A stretch of 64,000 nucleotides of DNA from Clostridium sp. Marseille-P299 (lineage in GTDB: Bacteria > Bacillota > Clostridia > Lachnospirales > Lachnospiraceae), in the NCBI RefSeq assembly GCF_900078195.1, contig NZ_FJVE01000007.1, positions 930,001 to 994,000 of the forward strand, in the 5' to 3' direction. Below the pieces are notes generated by a model, which worked only from the letters and a program-made list of their open reading frames with translations, made no database searches and had not been told where the DNA came from. A program made the position numbers and the translations under genes. Below, in pieces: positions 36,018 to 46,041 of the stretch (positions are counted from its first letter, which is position 1; the number at the start of each line of letters is the position of its first letter).

Positions 36018-36107
36018 ATGTTTAAAAAGATAAATAGTAAAGGGGAAAAATGTATGGAAACAGTAAAGGGAGAATTGGTAAAAGGAGCAGATTATGAGTG
36101 GATATAA
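36018..36107 (+). CDS. Possible 29-codon leader ORF overlapping the GH94 start
   Basis: ATG 36018 follows AAAAGGAG closely (spacer only about 2 nt). The frame runs 29 codons, rich in Lys and Glu, and ends at TAA 36105-36107, overlapping the first codons of the GH94 gene in another frame. It could couple translation to the enzyme gene. The short spacer and the purine-rich composition make it uncertain. Confidence 0.25.
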   Translation: MFKKINSKGEKCMETVKGELVKGADYEWI

Positions 36108-38802
36108 GTTTAAAGATAGATATGGAACATTTCATATAGATAATCCAGAGCAGACGGGATATCTATACTTTCCTTTAGCAGGAGAACAGGGAATAAAAAG
36201 TGCAATCACTCCTACGTTAGGTGGGGATTGTAAACTTGATCAAAATCATTTTCTGCTACAACCTGTCAGTGCAGAAGATTTACATAATAATAAGAGTACT
36301 AGGAATTTCTGGTGTGACATAAAGGGTAAGGGGATATGGTCAGCAACTGGTGTGAGTTCTCATAATATGAGTAAACGCTTCGATTCTATGGATGAAGAAA
36401 AAGAAGTAACAGAGTTAGAAGCAGGTATCCTTTGGCATAAGATGAAAAGGACATCAAAAGAATTTAGCTTATCCTCTGAAATACTATCTTTTGTACCTGT
36501 AAGTGAAGAACAGGTTGAAATTATGTCCGTAACTATTCGTAATATAGGAACAATACCATGTGAAATCACTCCAATTGCTGCGATTCCTATCTATGGAAGA
36601 AGTGCAGATAATTTGCGAGATCACAGACATGTCACATCCTTATTACATAGGATTGCTACAAAAGATGAGAGTATCATAGTAAAACCAACGCTGTCCTTTG
36701 ATGAGAGAGGTCATCAAGTAAACGAAATGAGTTACTATGTCAGTGGGGTAACTGGAGAATGTGAAAAGCCAATGGGATTTTATCCAATCGTAGAAGATTA
36801 TATTGGTGAAGGTGGAAGTTTTGAATGCCCTGAGGCGGTATTTCGTAAAAAATATTGTATTTTAAAAGGAATGGAATTTGAAGGTTATGAGGCAATGGGT
36901 GGTATTCGCTTTAAGGATATTGCCTTAGCGCCAGGCGAGAGTAAAGAATTTGTAATTTTACTTGGTATGGGGCAGGATGAAAATTCTTATAAGCAAGCTC
37001 TAAATAGTTTTGGAACCAGTGATAAGGTAAAAAAGGCACTTGATGTCCAGCAAAAACATTGGAAGAAACGATTGAATGTATCTTATCGTACTGGCGATTC
37101 AGAGTTTGATAATTTCATGTATTGGGTTAGCTTTCAACCAATACTAAGGCGAATTTATGGCTGTTCGTTTTTACCACATCATGATTATGGAAAAGGTGGT
37201 AGAGGTTGGAGAGATTTGTGGCAGGATTGTTTGGCACTTCTCATGATGAATCCAGAAGGAGTAAAAGAAATGCTCCTTGATAATTTTGGTGGAGTTCGTA
37301 TGGATGGTACAAATGCAACCATCATTGGTAGTAAGCAAGGGGAATTTGTTGCAGATCGAAATAATATTACCCGTGTATGGATGGACCACGGTTTGTGGCC
37401 ATTGATAACAACAGCACTTTATATCGAACAAACGGGTGATGTATCTGTTTTATTAGAGGAGAAATCATATTTTAAAGATAAACAAGTATGCAGAGGTACT
37501 AAGATTGATGATAATTTTTTAAATCAAGGAGAACCGATACAAAAAGATCTAAAAGGAAATATTTATTATGGCACAATATTAGAACACATTTTAGTGCAAA
37601 CACTTACTTGCTTTTATGAAGTTGGAGAGCATAACCATATGCGTATACGAGGAGCAGATTGGAATGATGCACTGGATATGGCAAATGAACGTGGAGAAAG
37701 TGTAGCATTTACGGCAGCGTATGCGGGAAATTTGTTCACTTTAGCTAGATTGTTGAAATGTTTGTTAAAAGATTATGGTATGGAAAATGTCTTAGTAGCA
37801 AAGGAGATGGAGCTACTTTTTACAGATCAAAGTACCTTATATAAGAGTATACGAATGAAAAAGTCTTTATTGGACTCCTACTGCGAATCTTGTAAGCATA
37901 CGATTTCAGGAGAAAAAGTTCGCATAAAAACCGAACTTGTAATTGCTGGATTAGAGAATAAAGCAATGTGGTTACAGGAACATATACGTAAAACAGAATG
38001 GATTCAGGTAGATGAATCTGGATGGTTTAATAGCTACTATGATAATCACGGGCAGCAGGTAGAAGGAAAAACGGAACATGGGATACGAATGATGCTCACA
38101 GGACAGGTATTTACTATTATGTCAGGAACAGCAACGGAGGAACAAGTTGGAGAGATTGTAGCGAGTGCAGATAAATATTTATACAAAGAGGATGTAGGTG
38201 GATATCGTCTGAATACAAATTTTCATGAAATGAAAACAGATCTTGGAAGAATGTTTGGTTTTGCATATGGACATAAAGAAAATGGCGCTGTTTTTTCGCA
38301 TATGACAACGATGTATGCGAATGCACTTTATAATAGAGGATTTGCAAAGGAAGGATATAAAGCTCTAAATGCTCTTTATAAGCAATCCATAAATTTTAAT
38401 AAGAGTAAGATCTATCCTGGAATTCCTGAATATTTTAATGATCGCGGGAGAGGAATGTATCACTACCTTACAGGAGCAGCAAGTTGGTATATGTTAACGG
38501 TAATAACTCAAATATTTGGAGTGAAAGGAAGTTTAGGAGCATTAAGTATTATGCCAAGGTTAATGGCAAAACAGTTTGATGCAGAAGGTAGAGCAGAGAT
38601 TTCGTTACCATTTGGGGAAAGACTTTTTAACATAGTATATGTGAATGAAACGCATAAAGAATATGGCGAATATCGTATAGGTGATGTCTATTTGGATGGT
38701 AACAGGATTAATTTACAGGAAAATAATATCCTATTACAAAAAGAGCAAATTGAGTTACTTGATAAAGAATCGGAACACCAAATCATCGTCTGGCTAATAT
38801 AG
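36094..38802 (+). CDS. GH94 glycoside phosphorylase (laminaribiose/cellobiose phosphorylase-like)
   Basis: A 902-residue cytosolic enzyme that should split a beta-glucosyl disaccharide with phosphate to glucose 1-phosphate plus sugar. The N-terminal beta-sandwich (about 1-300) is followed by an (alpha/alpha)6 barrel. GRGWRDLWQDC (about 369-379) and GADWNDALD (520-528) hold the conserved catalytic Asp region. TEHGIRMMLTGQ and a phosphate-loop-like SGTAT (about 678) follow, then NGAVFSH (about 730) and GAASWY (about 793). There is no signal peptide. Its length exceeds that of cellobiose phosphorylases (about 800) and is closer to laminaribiose phosphorylases (about 900), which guides my guess. 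AAAGGAGC precedes the ATG. The next phosphorylase starts 9 bp downstream. Confidence 0.88.
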   Translation: MSGYKFKDRYGTFHIDNPEQTGYLYFPLAGEQGIKSAITPTLGGDCKLDQNHFLLQPVSAEDLHNNKSTRNFWCDIKGKGIWSATGVSSHNMSKRFDSMDEEKEVTELEAGILWHKMKRTSKEFSLSSEILSFVPVSEEQVEIMSVTIRNIGTIPCEITPIAAIPIYGRSADNLRDHRHVTSLLHRIATKDESIIVKPTLSFDERGHQVNEMSYYVSGVTGECEKPMGFYPIVEDYIGEGGSFECPEAVFRKKYCILKGMEFEGYEAMGGIRFKDIALAPGESKEFVILLGMGQDENSYKQALNSFGTSDKVKKALDVQQKHWKKRLNVSYRTGDSEFDNFMYWVSFQPILRRIYGCSFLPHHDYGKGGRGWRDLWQDCLALLMMNPEGVKEMLLDNFGGVRMDGTNATIIGSKQGEFVADRNNITRVWMDHGLWPLITTALYIEQTGDVSVLLEEKSYFKDKQVCRGTKIDDNFLNQGEPIQKDLKGNIYYGTILEHILVQTLTCFYEVGEHNHMRIRGADWNDALDMANERGESVAFTAAYAGNLFTLARLLKCLLKDYGMENVLVAKEMELLFTDQSTLYKSIRMKKSLLDSYCESCKHTISGEKVRIKTELVIAGLENKAMWLQEHIRKTEWIQVDESGWFNSYYDNHGQQVEGKTEHGIRMMLTGQVFTIMSGTATEEQVGEIVASADKYLYKEDVGGYRLNTNFHEMKTDLGRMFGFAYGHKENGAVFSHMTTMYANALYNRGFAKEGYKALNALYKQSINFNKSKIYPGIPEYFNDRGRGMYHYLTGAASWYMLTVITQIFGVKGSLGALSIMPRLMAKQFDAEGRAEISLPFGERLFNIVYVNETHKEYGEYRIGDVYLDGNRINLQENNILLQKEQIELLDKESEHQIIVWLI

Positions 38803-38811
38803 GAGGGACTT

Positions 38812-41800
38812 ATGACAGATACAACATTTACTATTAATGATTATGATAAAAAGGCTACGTTTTCAAGCTTTTTACCTGGGCTAGCAGGTGTCCATGGGAT
38901 TCCAATTTGGTGCTATTATGTAAATCGTGGGCAATGCATTACAAGTTTAGGAGTTGAGGATAAGGATCATGGAATTATGGAGTTTTTTCCAGCGCATCAA
39001 TCGTATCAAAATGTAGACAGAATTGGATTTCGAACTTTTATAAGAAAAGATGGAGTTTATAACGAGTTATTTACAAAAGAAGAAACGAAAAAGCAGATGC
39101 ACATTGCTATGAATAGTTTTGGTATCGAAGAAGAGGATAAGATGCTTGGATTACATACAAGTGTAGAGTACTTTATCATGCCAAGTGAACGAGTTGGGGC
39201 ATTGGTGCGTAAGCTCACTATTACGAATACCAGTGAGGAGAGTATTGAGCTAGAAGTATTGGATGGAATCCCTTCCTTGTTACCATATGGTGTAAATATG
39301 GAAAGTATTAAAAATATGGGTCATACGTCAAAGGCTTGGATGCAAGCAGAGGACATAGAGAGTAAGGTTCCTTATTTTAGAGTAAGGGCAAGCATGGAAG
39401 ATAGTGCTCAAGTTACAGAAGTGGAAGGTGGAAATTTTTCTTTTGCATGTTTATCCGATGGAACGAAATTACCAGTAGTTGTAGACCCTTCGTTAGTATT
39501 TGGCTACGATACCTCATTGACAGTGGCAATTGGATTTCGAGATCAGGGGTTAGATACACTCTTCTTAAGTGAGCAAGTAACGACAAATCAGTATCCTTGC
39601 AGTTTTTTTGCTCAGAAACAAAGGTTAGAAAAGAAAGAAAGTTTAGTCATGTATCAGGTGATTGGTCAAGTAGTAAATAAATCAGTACTTAAAAAGTTTG
39701 TTTCTAAGGCAATGGATCGTGATTATTTTGAATCAAAGAAAGTAGAAGCAGAAAATCTCGCGAAAGACCTTTGTAAAGTAATTGATACAAAGACCGCTTC
39801 AAAAGAGTTTGATGCGTATTGCAAGTATACGTATATGGACAATGTTTTGCGCGGTGGTTATCCAATAAAAATAAATGGAGATAAAATTTTTTATGTATAT
39901 TCAAGAAAGCATGGGGATATTGAAAGAGATTATAACTATTTTCGTATGTTACCAGAGTTTTATTCCCAAGGGAATGGGAACTTTAGAGATGTAAATCAAA
40001 ACAGAAGATGTGATAATTTTTTTACTCCTTATGTAGGAATGGAAAATATCAAAAAGTTCTATGGGTTAATACAACTGGATGGTTATAACCCATTGGCGGT
40101 AGAAAAAGTGAGCTATACCTTAGAAGAAGAGAAAGCAGAAATGATTTTTGACCAATTAAGTCAAGAACAAAAGGAAGAATTAATAGGATTCTTTAAGCAA
40201 CCATTTACGCCAGGGGCATTTTTTCGAAAGTTAGAAGAAATTGGAGTGGAAGATTTAACAGAAGAAGAAACTTATTTTCAAAGTGTATTGGAACAAGCAG
40301 AAAGTATGGTCAATGCGGATTTTGGAGAAGGATATTGGTCAGATCACTGGACTTATAATTTAGACTTAATTGAGAGCTATCTAAGTATTTATCCAGAGAA
40401 AGAAGAAGAGTTATTGTTTTATACAGCAATTTCGTATTATGCATCACAGGCACAGATATTGCCTAGAGCAAAACGCTATGTAAAAACAGAAAATGGAGTT
40501 CGGCAGTATCATTTCCTTCATAATTTGAAAAAGGAAAATGAAAACGAAAAATTATTACGCAATCAAGATGGTAATGTTATTGAATCTACTTTAATTGAAA
40601 AGTTAATTCTCCTATGTGTGGTAAAGTATGCAGCACTTGATGCCTATGGTATGGGTGTAGAAATGGAGGGCGGAAAACCAGGGTGGTATGATGCACTCAA
40701 TGGTATGCCTGGATTATTTGGCTCGTCTATGGCGGAAACTTATGAACTTAAGAGAATGCTCCATTATACGATAGATGTTTTAGAAAAGTATAAGATGAAT
40801 GTAAAGCTTATCAATGAAACAGCGGAACTTTTACTGAAATTAGGAGACGTTACATATAAGTACAAAGAGGACATTGAGACCAAGGAAGAGTTAATTGAAT
40901 TTTGGAATGAAAGAAACGATGTGAAAGAAGCTTATTGGGAAAAGATATTCTCTGGAATCTCTGGTAGTAAAAAAGAGGTGCCAGTAGATGAGTTAATTCA
41001 CATACTAAAAAGTATGCAAATCGCAGTGACAAGTGGAATCCAAAAGGCATGTTCCTATGGAAATGAGATTTGCCCTACGTATTTTACATATTCAATGGAT
41101 CAGTATATAGAAACAGAAGAAGGCATTTATCCAAAGCGTTTTACCGTTCAAGGATTGCCATTGTTTTTAGAAGGTCCAGTGCGTTATATGAAACTTAATC
41201 ATACGAAAACAACAAAGAAAGCTTTATATGAAAAGATTAAACAAAGTGACTTGTATGATAATAAATTGCAGATGTATAAGGTAAATGCTTCCCTTAAAGA
41301 TGCGTCCTATGAACTTGGTCGGGCAAAAGCCTTTACACCAGGCTGGCTTGAAAATGAGTCCATTTGGTTACATATGGAATATAAGTACTTGTTAGAATTA
41401 TTAAAATCTGGGTTATTTAAGGAATTTGCAGCAGATTTTCATAATGCAGGAATACCATTTTTAGATCCGAATGTTTATGGAAGAAGCATTTATGAGAATT
41501 CTTCGTTTATTGCAAGCAGTAAAAATCCGAATAAAGCATATCATGGGCAAGGCTTTGTCGCTAGATTAAGTGGATCAACAGTTGAATTTTTAAAGATGTG
41601 GATTTTAATGATGTTTGGAAATCCGTTTCGGATGGAAGAGAATAATTTAGTTCTTCAATTTCAACCGATGCTTCCTAAATATCTCGTTGGGGAAAATAAA
41701 AGGGTAGAAGCAATGTTTTTAGGAACAACAAAAGTGATTTATGAGTGCGAAGAAGAAAGAGATTACTTCCCAGGAGACTATGAAGTCGCATCCATGGAAA

Positions 41801-41913
41801 TCCAGTATGTTGATGGTAGTGTGTATTTAACCAATAAAGAAAAGTTATACGGAACCTATGCGAAAGATGTGCGTAATGGCAATGTTGCAAAAATTCATGT
41901 GAAACTCAAATAA
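38812..41913 (+). CDS. Large inverting oligoglucan phosphorylase (GH94/GH149/GH161-like)
   Basis: A 1033-residue cytosolic protein distantly similar to GH94. The N-terminal sandwich (about 1-300, with FLPGLAGVHGIPIWCYYVNRGQ) leads to a barrel with SQGNGNFRDVNQNRR (about 385-399), GFWSDHWTYN-like SDHWTYNLDLIESY (about 510-523), and GKPGWYDALNGMPG (about 622-635), whose Asp corresponds to the catalytic DWND Asp of GH94. Enzymes of this size act on oligosaccharides: 1,2-beta-oligoglucan phosphorylase (GH94) or beta-1,3-oligoglucan phosphorylases (GH149, GH161). I cannot separate these by eye. GGAGGGAC precedes the ATG. It is coupled to the upstream GH94 gene, giving a chain-shortening plus disaccharide-splitting pair. 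Confidence 0.78.
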   Translation: MTDTTFTINDYDKKATFSSFLPGLAGVHGIPIWCYYVNRGQCITSLGVEDKDHGIMEFFPAHQSYQNVDRIGFRTFIRKDGVYNELFTKEETKKQMHIAMNSFGIEEEDKMLGLHTSVEYFIMPSERVGALVRKLTITNTSEESIELEVLDGIPSLLPYGVNMESIKNMGHTSKAWMQAEDIESKVPYFRVRASMEDSAQVTEVEGGNFSFACLSDGTKLPVVVDPSLVFGYDTSLTVAIGFRDQGLDTLFLSEQVTTNQYPCSFFAQKQRLEKKESLVMYQVIGQVVNKSVLKKFVSKAMDRDYFESKKVEAENLAKDLCKVIDTKTASKEFDAYCKYTYMDNVLRGGYPIKINGDKIFYVYSRKHGDIERDYNYFRMLPEFYSQGNGNFRDVNQNRRCDNFFTPYVGMENIKKFYGLIQLDGYNPLAVEKVSYTLEEEKAEMIFDQLSQEQKEELIGFFKQPFTPGAFFRKLEEIGVEDLTEEETYFQSVLEQAESMVNADFGEGYWSDHWTYNLDLIESYLSIYPEKEEELLFYTAISYYASQAQILPRAKRYVKTENGVRQYHFLHNLKKENENEKLLRNQDGNVIESTLIEKLILLCVVKYAALDAYGMGVEMEGGKPGWYDALNGMPGLFGSSMAETYELKRMLHYTIDVLEKYKMNVKLINETAELLLKLGDVTYKYKEDIETKEELIEFWNERNDVKEAYWEKIFSGISGSKKEVPVDELIHILKSMQIAVTSGIQKACSYGNEICPTYFTYSMDQYIETEEGIYPKRFTVQGLPLFLEGPVRYMKLNHTKTTKKALYEKIKQSDLYDNKLQMYKVNASLKDASYELGRAKAFTPGWLENESIWLHMEYKYLLELLKSGLFKEFAADFHNAGIPFLDPNVYGRSIYENSSFIASSKNPNKAYHGQGFVARLSGSTVEFLKMWILMMFGNPFRMEENNLVLQFQPMLPKYLVGENKRVEAMFLGTTKVIYECEEERDYFPGDYEVASMEIQYVDGSVYLTNKEKLYGTYAKDVRNGNVAKIHVKLK

Positions 41914-42013
41914 ATACCGTAAAAATTTAACGTTGAAAATCAATCGTAATTATATCGGTAAGTTATATTGAATCAAAATGGAAGGTATGGAATAAAAGAT
42001 GGAGGAAAGTAGG

Positions 42014-43360
42014 ATGAAAAACGAAGTGAAAAAGATGGAAGATATAAAGCTTATTATCACAAACCAACTGCAAGGGAAGTATTGGGAGGAAGAGTTGAAA
42101 CATGCAGATTTCACCAAAGATTGTATGCATGTAATCAATGTATATCCAGATTTAATGGAACAGCAAATCGAGGGATTTGGTGGCGCATTTACAGAAGCAA
42201 CGGTTCATAACTATGAGAATTTAAGTGAGGAAGGTAAGGAGGAATTTATAACCGCTTATTTTAAAAAGGAAGGACTTCGCTATAATATGGGGCGAGTTCA
42301 TATCAATAGTTGTGATTTTGCCCTTGGAAATTATACTTATGTTGCGGAAGGTGATATAACATTAGAATCCTTTGATATTGCCCATGATAAAAAGAATATG
42401 ATTCCATTGATAAAAAAAGCAATGAATGAGCAAGACATGCATTTTCTAGCTTCTCCATGGTCACCACCTGCATATATGAAGACAAATGGTGAGATGAATC
42501 ACGGTGGAAAACTCAAGGAAGAGTTCTATGGTCTTTGGGCAGAGTATTTTATTAAGTATATAAATGCCTACAATGAAGTTGGTATCAATATCAAATATAT
42601 TACCATTCAAAATGAACCAGAAGCTGTTCAAACATGGGATTCTTGCATCTATACAGCAGAAGAAGAAGGAATCTTTGTACGTGATTATCTTGCACCTGCT
42701 TTAAAGGAAGCTGGATTATCAGAAGTTGAGATATTTATATGGGATCATAATAAAGAAGCAGTATATGACAGAGTAACGGGTACCTTTTTAGTAGATGGAA
42801 GTAGGGACTGCGTAAACGGAGTAGCGGTGCATTGGTATACGGGAGATCATTTTGATGGGATTCGAGCAGTTAAGAAGGCTTATCCAGAGAAGAAAGTTTT
42901 CTTTACTGAGGGATGTGTTGAGTATTCCAGATTTGCGGATTCAGGAGAAATAGAAAAGGCTGAAATGTATGCTCATGATATGCTAGGAAATTTAAAAGCA
43001 GGAATTGAAGCCTTTATTGACTGGAACTTATTACTAGATGAAAAGGGCGGGCCGAATCATGTTGGTAATTTCTGCGCGGCTCCAATTATGTGTGATGGAA
43101 ATGGTGGATTAGAAAAAAGACTTTCTTATTACTATATTGGCCATTTTAGTAGGTATATCAAACGAGGGGCTGTACAGATTATGACAACTTGTTATACAGA
43201 TAAGATAGAAACAGTAGCTTTTCTAAATCCAGACGGAGAAAGAGTATTAATTATCTTAAATAAGTCGGATAAGGATATACCTGTTACACTTCGTGAGAAA
43301 GGCTATGGAATTCAGTGTGTTGTAGAGAAGCATTCTATTGTCACATGCCTATGGAAGTGA
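42014..43360 (+). CDS. Intracellular GH30 glycoside hydrolase
   Basis: A 448-residue retaining beta-glycosidase of the (beta/alpha)8 plus beta-sandwich type. The acid/base is Glu201 in IQNEPEA and the nucleophile Glu299 in FTEGC. EGFGGAFTEATV near the N-terminus and SPWSPPAYMKTNG (about 146-158) are typical GH30 signatures. There is no signal peptide, so it acts on imported oligosaccharides. GH30 members include beta-1,6-glucanases, glucosylceramidases and beta-glucosidases; with two glucan phosphorylases upstream, removal of beta-1,6 branches is a reasonable guess. Start ATG 42014 is behind GGAGGAAAG (42001-42009); the ATG at 41999 lacks a ribosome site. Confidence 0.87.
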   Translation: MKNEVKKMEDIKLIITNQLQGKYWEEELKHADFTKDCMHVINVYPDLMEQQIEGFGGAFTEATVHNYENLSEEGKEEFITAYFKKEGLRYNMGRVHINSCDFALGNYTYVAEGDITLESFDIAHDKKNMIPLIKKAMNEQDMHFLASPWSPPAYMKTNGEMNHGGKLKEEFYGLWAEYFIKYINAYNEVGINIKYITIQNEPEAVQTWDSCIYTAEEEGIFVRDYLAPALKEAGLSEVEIFIWDHNKEAVYDRVTGTFLVDGSRDCVNGVAVHWYTGDHFDGIRAVKKAYPEKKVFFTEGCVEYSRFADSGEIEKAEMYAHDMLGNLKAGIEAFIDWNLLLDEKGGPNHVGNFCAAPIMCDGNGGLEKRLSYYYIGHFSRYIKRGAVQIMTTCYTDKIETVAFLNPDGERVLIILNKSDKDIPVTLREKGYGIQCVVEKHSIVTCLWK

Positions 43361-43375
43361 CTAAGCATTGGAAGT

Positions 43376-43483
43376 AAAGCATGAGTCATTCTGTTTGTTC
43401 AATTCGTTACATCAGCAAATAAAGCATGAGTCATTCTGTTTGTTCAATTTGTTATATAAGCAAATAAAGCAGGGGTTTTGTCT
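43376..43483 (+). repeat. 45-bp tandem repeat, two full copies and a partial third
   Basis: Copies at 43376-43420 and 43421-43465 begin AAAGCATGAGTCATTCTGTT and differ at only a few positions. A third starts AAAGC at 43466 and decays. The array begins 15 bp after the GH30 stop codon. It creates a spurious small frame (43368-43550), not reported as a gene. Confidence 0.85.
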
Positions 43484-43604
43484 AATATTATATGACCTAA
43501 AAAAAGAACACCTTTTTAAAAAAAGAGACATTATAACAAATGTCTTGTGAAGTTATAATGAAATTACAAAACGAAACAAGTTGTTTTAAAAAAGGAGGAT
43601 ATTT

Positions 43605-44999
43605 ATGAAGCTTAGAAAGTTAACAGCTATCTTGTTAGCAGGGGTAATGATTTTTTCATTAACAGCATGTAGTAGTAAAGACTCAGGGGGCAAATCAGTA
43701 AGTGGTGATGGGGTAAAAACCGGTACAGAAAGTAAAGGCGATAAAAAATTAGTGGTATGGACTCTAGCAGATGATTTAAAACAGTTTGCGGATAAGTTCA
43801 TGGAAGCAAATGATGGAATTGAAGTTGAAACGGTTGTAATTGCACCAGCAGATTATCCTACAAAAGTTCAAGCTGCAATTTTAGGTGGAGCAAAAGAGCC
43901 GGATGTTATCGTTGGCGAACCTCAGATGTTGGAGAATATGTATGAAGCAGGATTTTTTGAGGATTTAAATCAAGCGCCATACAATGCACAAGAATATGCA
44001 GATAAGATTGTTGATTATGTATGGAAAGTTGGACAGGATGCAAATGGTATTCAAAGAGCTATTTCTTATCAAATAACACCTGCTGGTATCTATTATAGAA
44101 GAGATATTGCTAAGACCGTATTTGGTACCGATGATCCAGTGGAGATTGGCAAGTTATTTGCAGATTATAGCACCATTCAAAAAACAGGTGAAACTTTAAA
44201 AGCAGCAGGTTATCGTATCTTTGCATCAGATGCAGAGACAAACTACTTCTCAGGTGATAGTGCTTGGGTTATCGATGGTAAATTAAATGTTGATCAAGGA
44301 AGATATGATTATATGGACCTTTGCGTAGCATTATATCAAAATGATTTAACTGCATTTGCAAGCCAATGGGCAGCACCTTGGTATCAAGCGATGAGTGGTC
44401 CAGTACCTATTTTAACAGCTGAAACACAATGGGGTACTGATGATATGAATATTTGGGATGCAGAATCATTTGAAGCAGCGACTGCAGATGCAGAAAAAAC
44501 AGAAGTATTTGCTTTTGGACTTCCTGCTTGGGGCGTTCTTACAATGAGAGATAATGTTGAAGGCACTTCTGGATTATGGGGCGTTTGCTCAGGTCCTTCT
44601 TATGGATTTGGTGGAGGTACTTTCATTGGAATTAGCTCGAATTCTGCGAGAAAAGATCTTGCTTGGGAATTCGTTAAATTCTGTACATTAAATGAATCAA
44701 CAATGGATTGGTGGATCGAAGCATCTCAGGGTGATACAGTTTCTTATATCCCAACTTTAGAAAAGCATGCAGACGATGAAAATGAAATCTATGGTGGACA
44801 AAAACTTTATGCATTCTGGTTAGAGCAAGCAAAAGGTATTGATTATTCTAAAGTAACAAAATATGATAAGGCAATTGGAGATGCGTGGGGTGCAGCTATT
44901 ACATCAGTAAAGACTGGTGAAAAATCAAAAGAAGATGCAGTAAATGAATTCTATGATGTTGTAGCTTCCACATATCCAGAGATTAAGATTGAACGATAA
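43605..44999 (+). CDS. Sugar-binding lipoprotein of a CUT1 ABC transporter (system 3)
   Basis: A 464-residue solute-binding protein. Lipobox LTAC lies at about residues 19-22 and a Ser/Gly/Lys linker follows. The mature domain starts KKLVVWTLADDLKQFADKF. AAAGGAGGAT precedes the ATG, and a TATAAT lies at 43554-43559. It supplies ligand to the two permeases that follow, after an intercistronic terminator-like hairpin at 45029. Its position directly after the GH30 gene suggests a glucan-derived oligosaccharide, perhaps different from that of system 2. Confidence 0.9.
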   Translation: MKLRKLTAILLAGVMIFSLTACSSKDSGGKSVSGDGVKTGTESKGDKKLVVWTLADDLKQFADKFMEANDGIEVETVVIAPADYPTKVQAAILGGAKEPDVIVGEPQMLENMYEAGFFEDLNQAPYNAQEYADKIVDYVWKVGQDANGIQRAISYQITPAGIYYRRDIAKTVFGTDDPVEIGKLFADYSTIQKTGETLKAAGYRIFASDAETNYFSGDSAWVIDGKLNVDQGRYDYMDLCVALYQNDLTAFASQWAAPWYQAMSGPVPILTAETQWGTDDMNIWDAESFEAATADAEKTEVFAFGLPAWGVLTMRDNVEGTSGLWGVCSGPSYGFGGGTFIGISSNSARKDLAWEFVKFCTLNESTMDWWIEASQGDTVSYIPTLEKHADDENEIYGGQKLYAFWLEQAKGIDYSKVTKYDKAIGDAWGAAITSVKTGEKSKEDAVNEFYDVVASTYPEIKIER

Positions 45000-45028
45000 A
45001 CATTTTATCTATCATATTTATAATATAG

Positions 45029-45065
45029 AAGGGGTTGTCGCAAGGTTTGCAACAACCTCTTTCAC
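45029..45065 (+). terminator. Attenuator-like hairpin between binding protein and permease
   Basis: AAGGGGTTGTCGCAA pairs with TTGCAACAACCTCTT (one bulge) with a 3-nt loop, then TTTC. It is well placed to make the binding-protein message more abundant than the permease message. Confidence 0.75.
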
Positions 45066-45093
45066 TCAAAAACCACCAATGGGGGTAATGCAT

Positions 45094-46014
45094 ATGGTTA
45101 GAACGGAAACAATACGTAAGGGAAAAAAGAGAAACTACAATAATATCGCATATCTTTTTGTGTTACCGTTTGTTGTTGTTTTTTTGGTATTTAATGTATA
45201 TCCAGTGGTTCGAACCTTGTACTTAAGCTTTACAAATTACAAAGGTTATGGAGAAGCTACAATTGTGGGATTGGACAATTATAGTCGTGTTGTTCATGAT
45301 AAATTTTTCTGGAAAGCACTTTTTAATACCGTTAAGATTTGGGGTGTAAATATTGTAGTTCAATTAGGGCTTGCATTCTTATTAACAATTCTTTTTAGTG
45401 ATATGAAATATAAGATGAAAGGTCTTGGTATCTTTCGTGCTTTATTTTATTTGCCTAATTTAATTGCAGCAACATCCGTTTCATTTTTATTTAAAACCTT
45501 ACTTGACTGGAGGTTTGGTTCTTTAAATCAGATACTAATGAATATCGGTCTTGTAAAGCAACCAATTGATTGGTTAGGGCAGACTTCTACAGCACCTTAT
45601 GTTGTGTCTATCATTGGTGCTTGGATGTGGTTTGGTAACTCTTTTATTTTACTAATGGCTGGTGTACAAGGAATTTCAAGAGATTATTTTGAGGCAGCTG
45701 CAATTGATGGGGCTGGTAGATGGTATGTGTTTGGGAAAATAACGCTTCCATTATTAAAACCAATTATGTTGTATGTAGCAATTACATCGCTAATAGGTGG
45801 CTTACAAATCTTTGATATACCATTCTTAATCACTGGTGGAACAGCAGGTAATCCAGCTGGTTCTATGCAAACAGTTGTTATGTATTTATATAAATTTGGA
45901 TTTGAAACCTATCAAGTAGGTTATGCAGGAGCAATTGCATATTCCTTGTTTATCATAATTTTAGTTGTATCGCTAATTCAGTATAAGCTTCTATATAGCA
46001 AGAAGGAGGATTAG
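45094..46014 (+). CDS. Sugar ABC transporter permease, MalF/UgpA type (system 3)
   Basis: A 306-residue permease with six predicted helices. The EAA loop is FEAAAIDGAGRWYVFGKITLPLL (about residues 202-224). The frame is open from 44989, overlapping the binding protein, but that start crosses a terminator hairpin. GGGGGT at 45081-45086 fits ATG 45094, which also gives a normal N-terminus (basic residues, then a hydrophobic helix). It pairs with the permease at 46112. Confidence 0.88.
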   Translation: MVRTETIRKGKKRNYNNIAYLFVLPFVVVFLVFNVYPVVRTLYLSFTNYKGYGEATIVGLDNYSRVVHDKFFWKALFNTVKIWGVNIVVQLGLAFLLTILFSDMKYKMKGLGIFRALFYLPNLIAATSVSFLFKTLLDWRFGSLNQILMNIGLVKQPIDWLGQTSTAPYVVSIIGAWMWFGNSFILLMAGVQGISRDYFEAAAIDGAGRWYVFGKITLPLLKPIMLYVAITSLIGGLQIFDIPFLITGGTAGNPAGSMQTVVMYLYKFGFETYQVGYAGAIAYSLFIIILVVSLIQYKLLYSKKED

Positions 46015-46041
46015 GAGTGAGAGAAAAGATATGTTCACTCT

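Noticed and set aside
43368..43550. 60-codon frame after GH30
   Set aside because: It is generated by the 45-bp tandem repeat and has no ribosome site.
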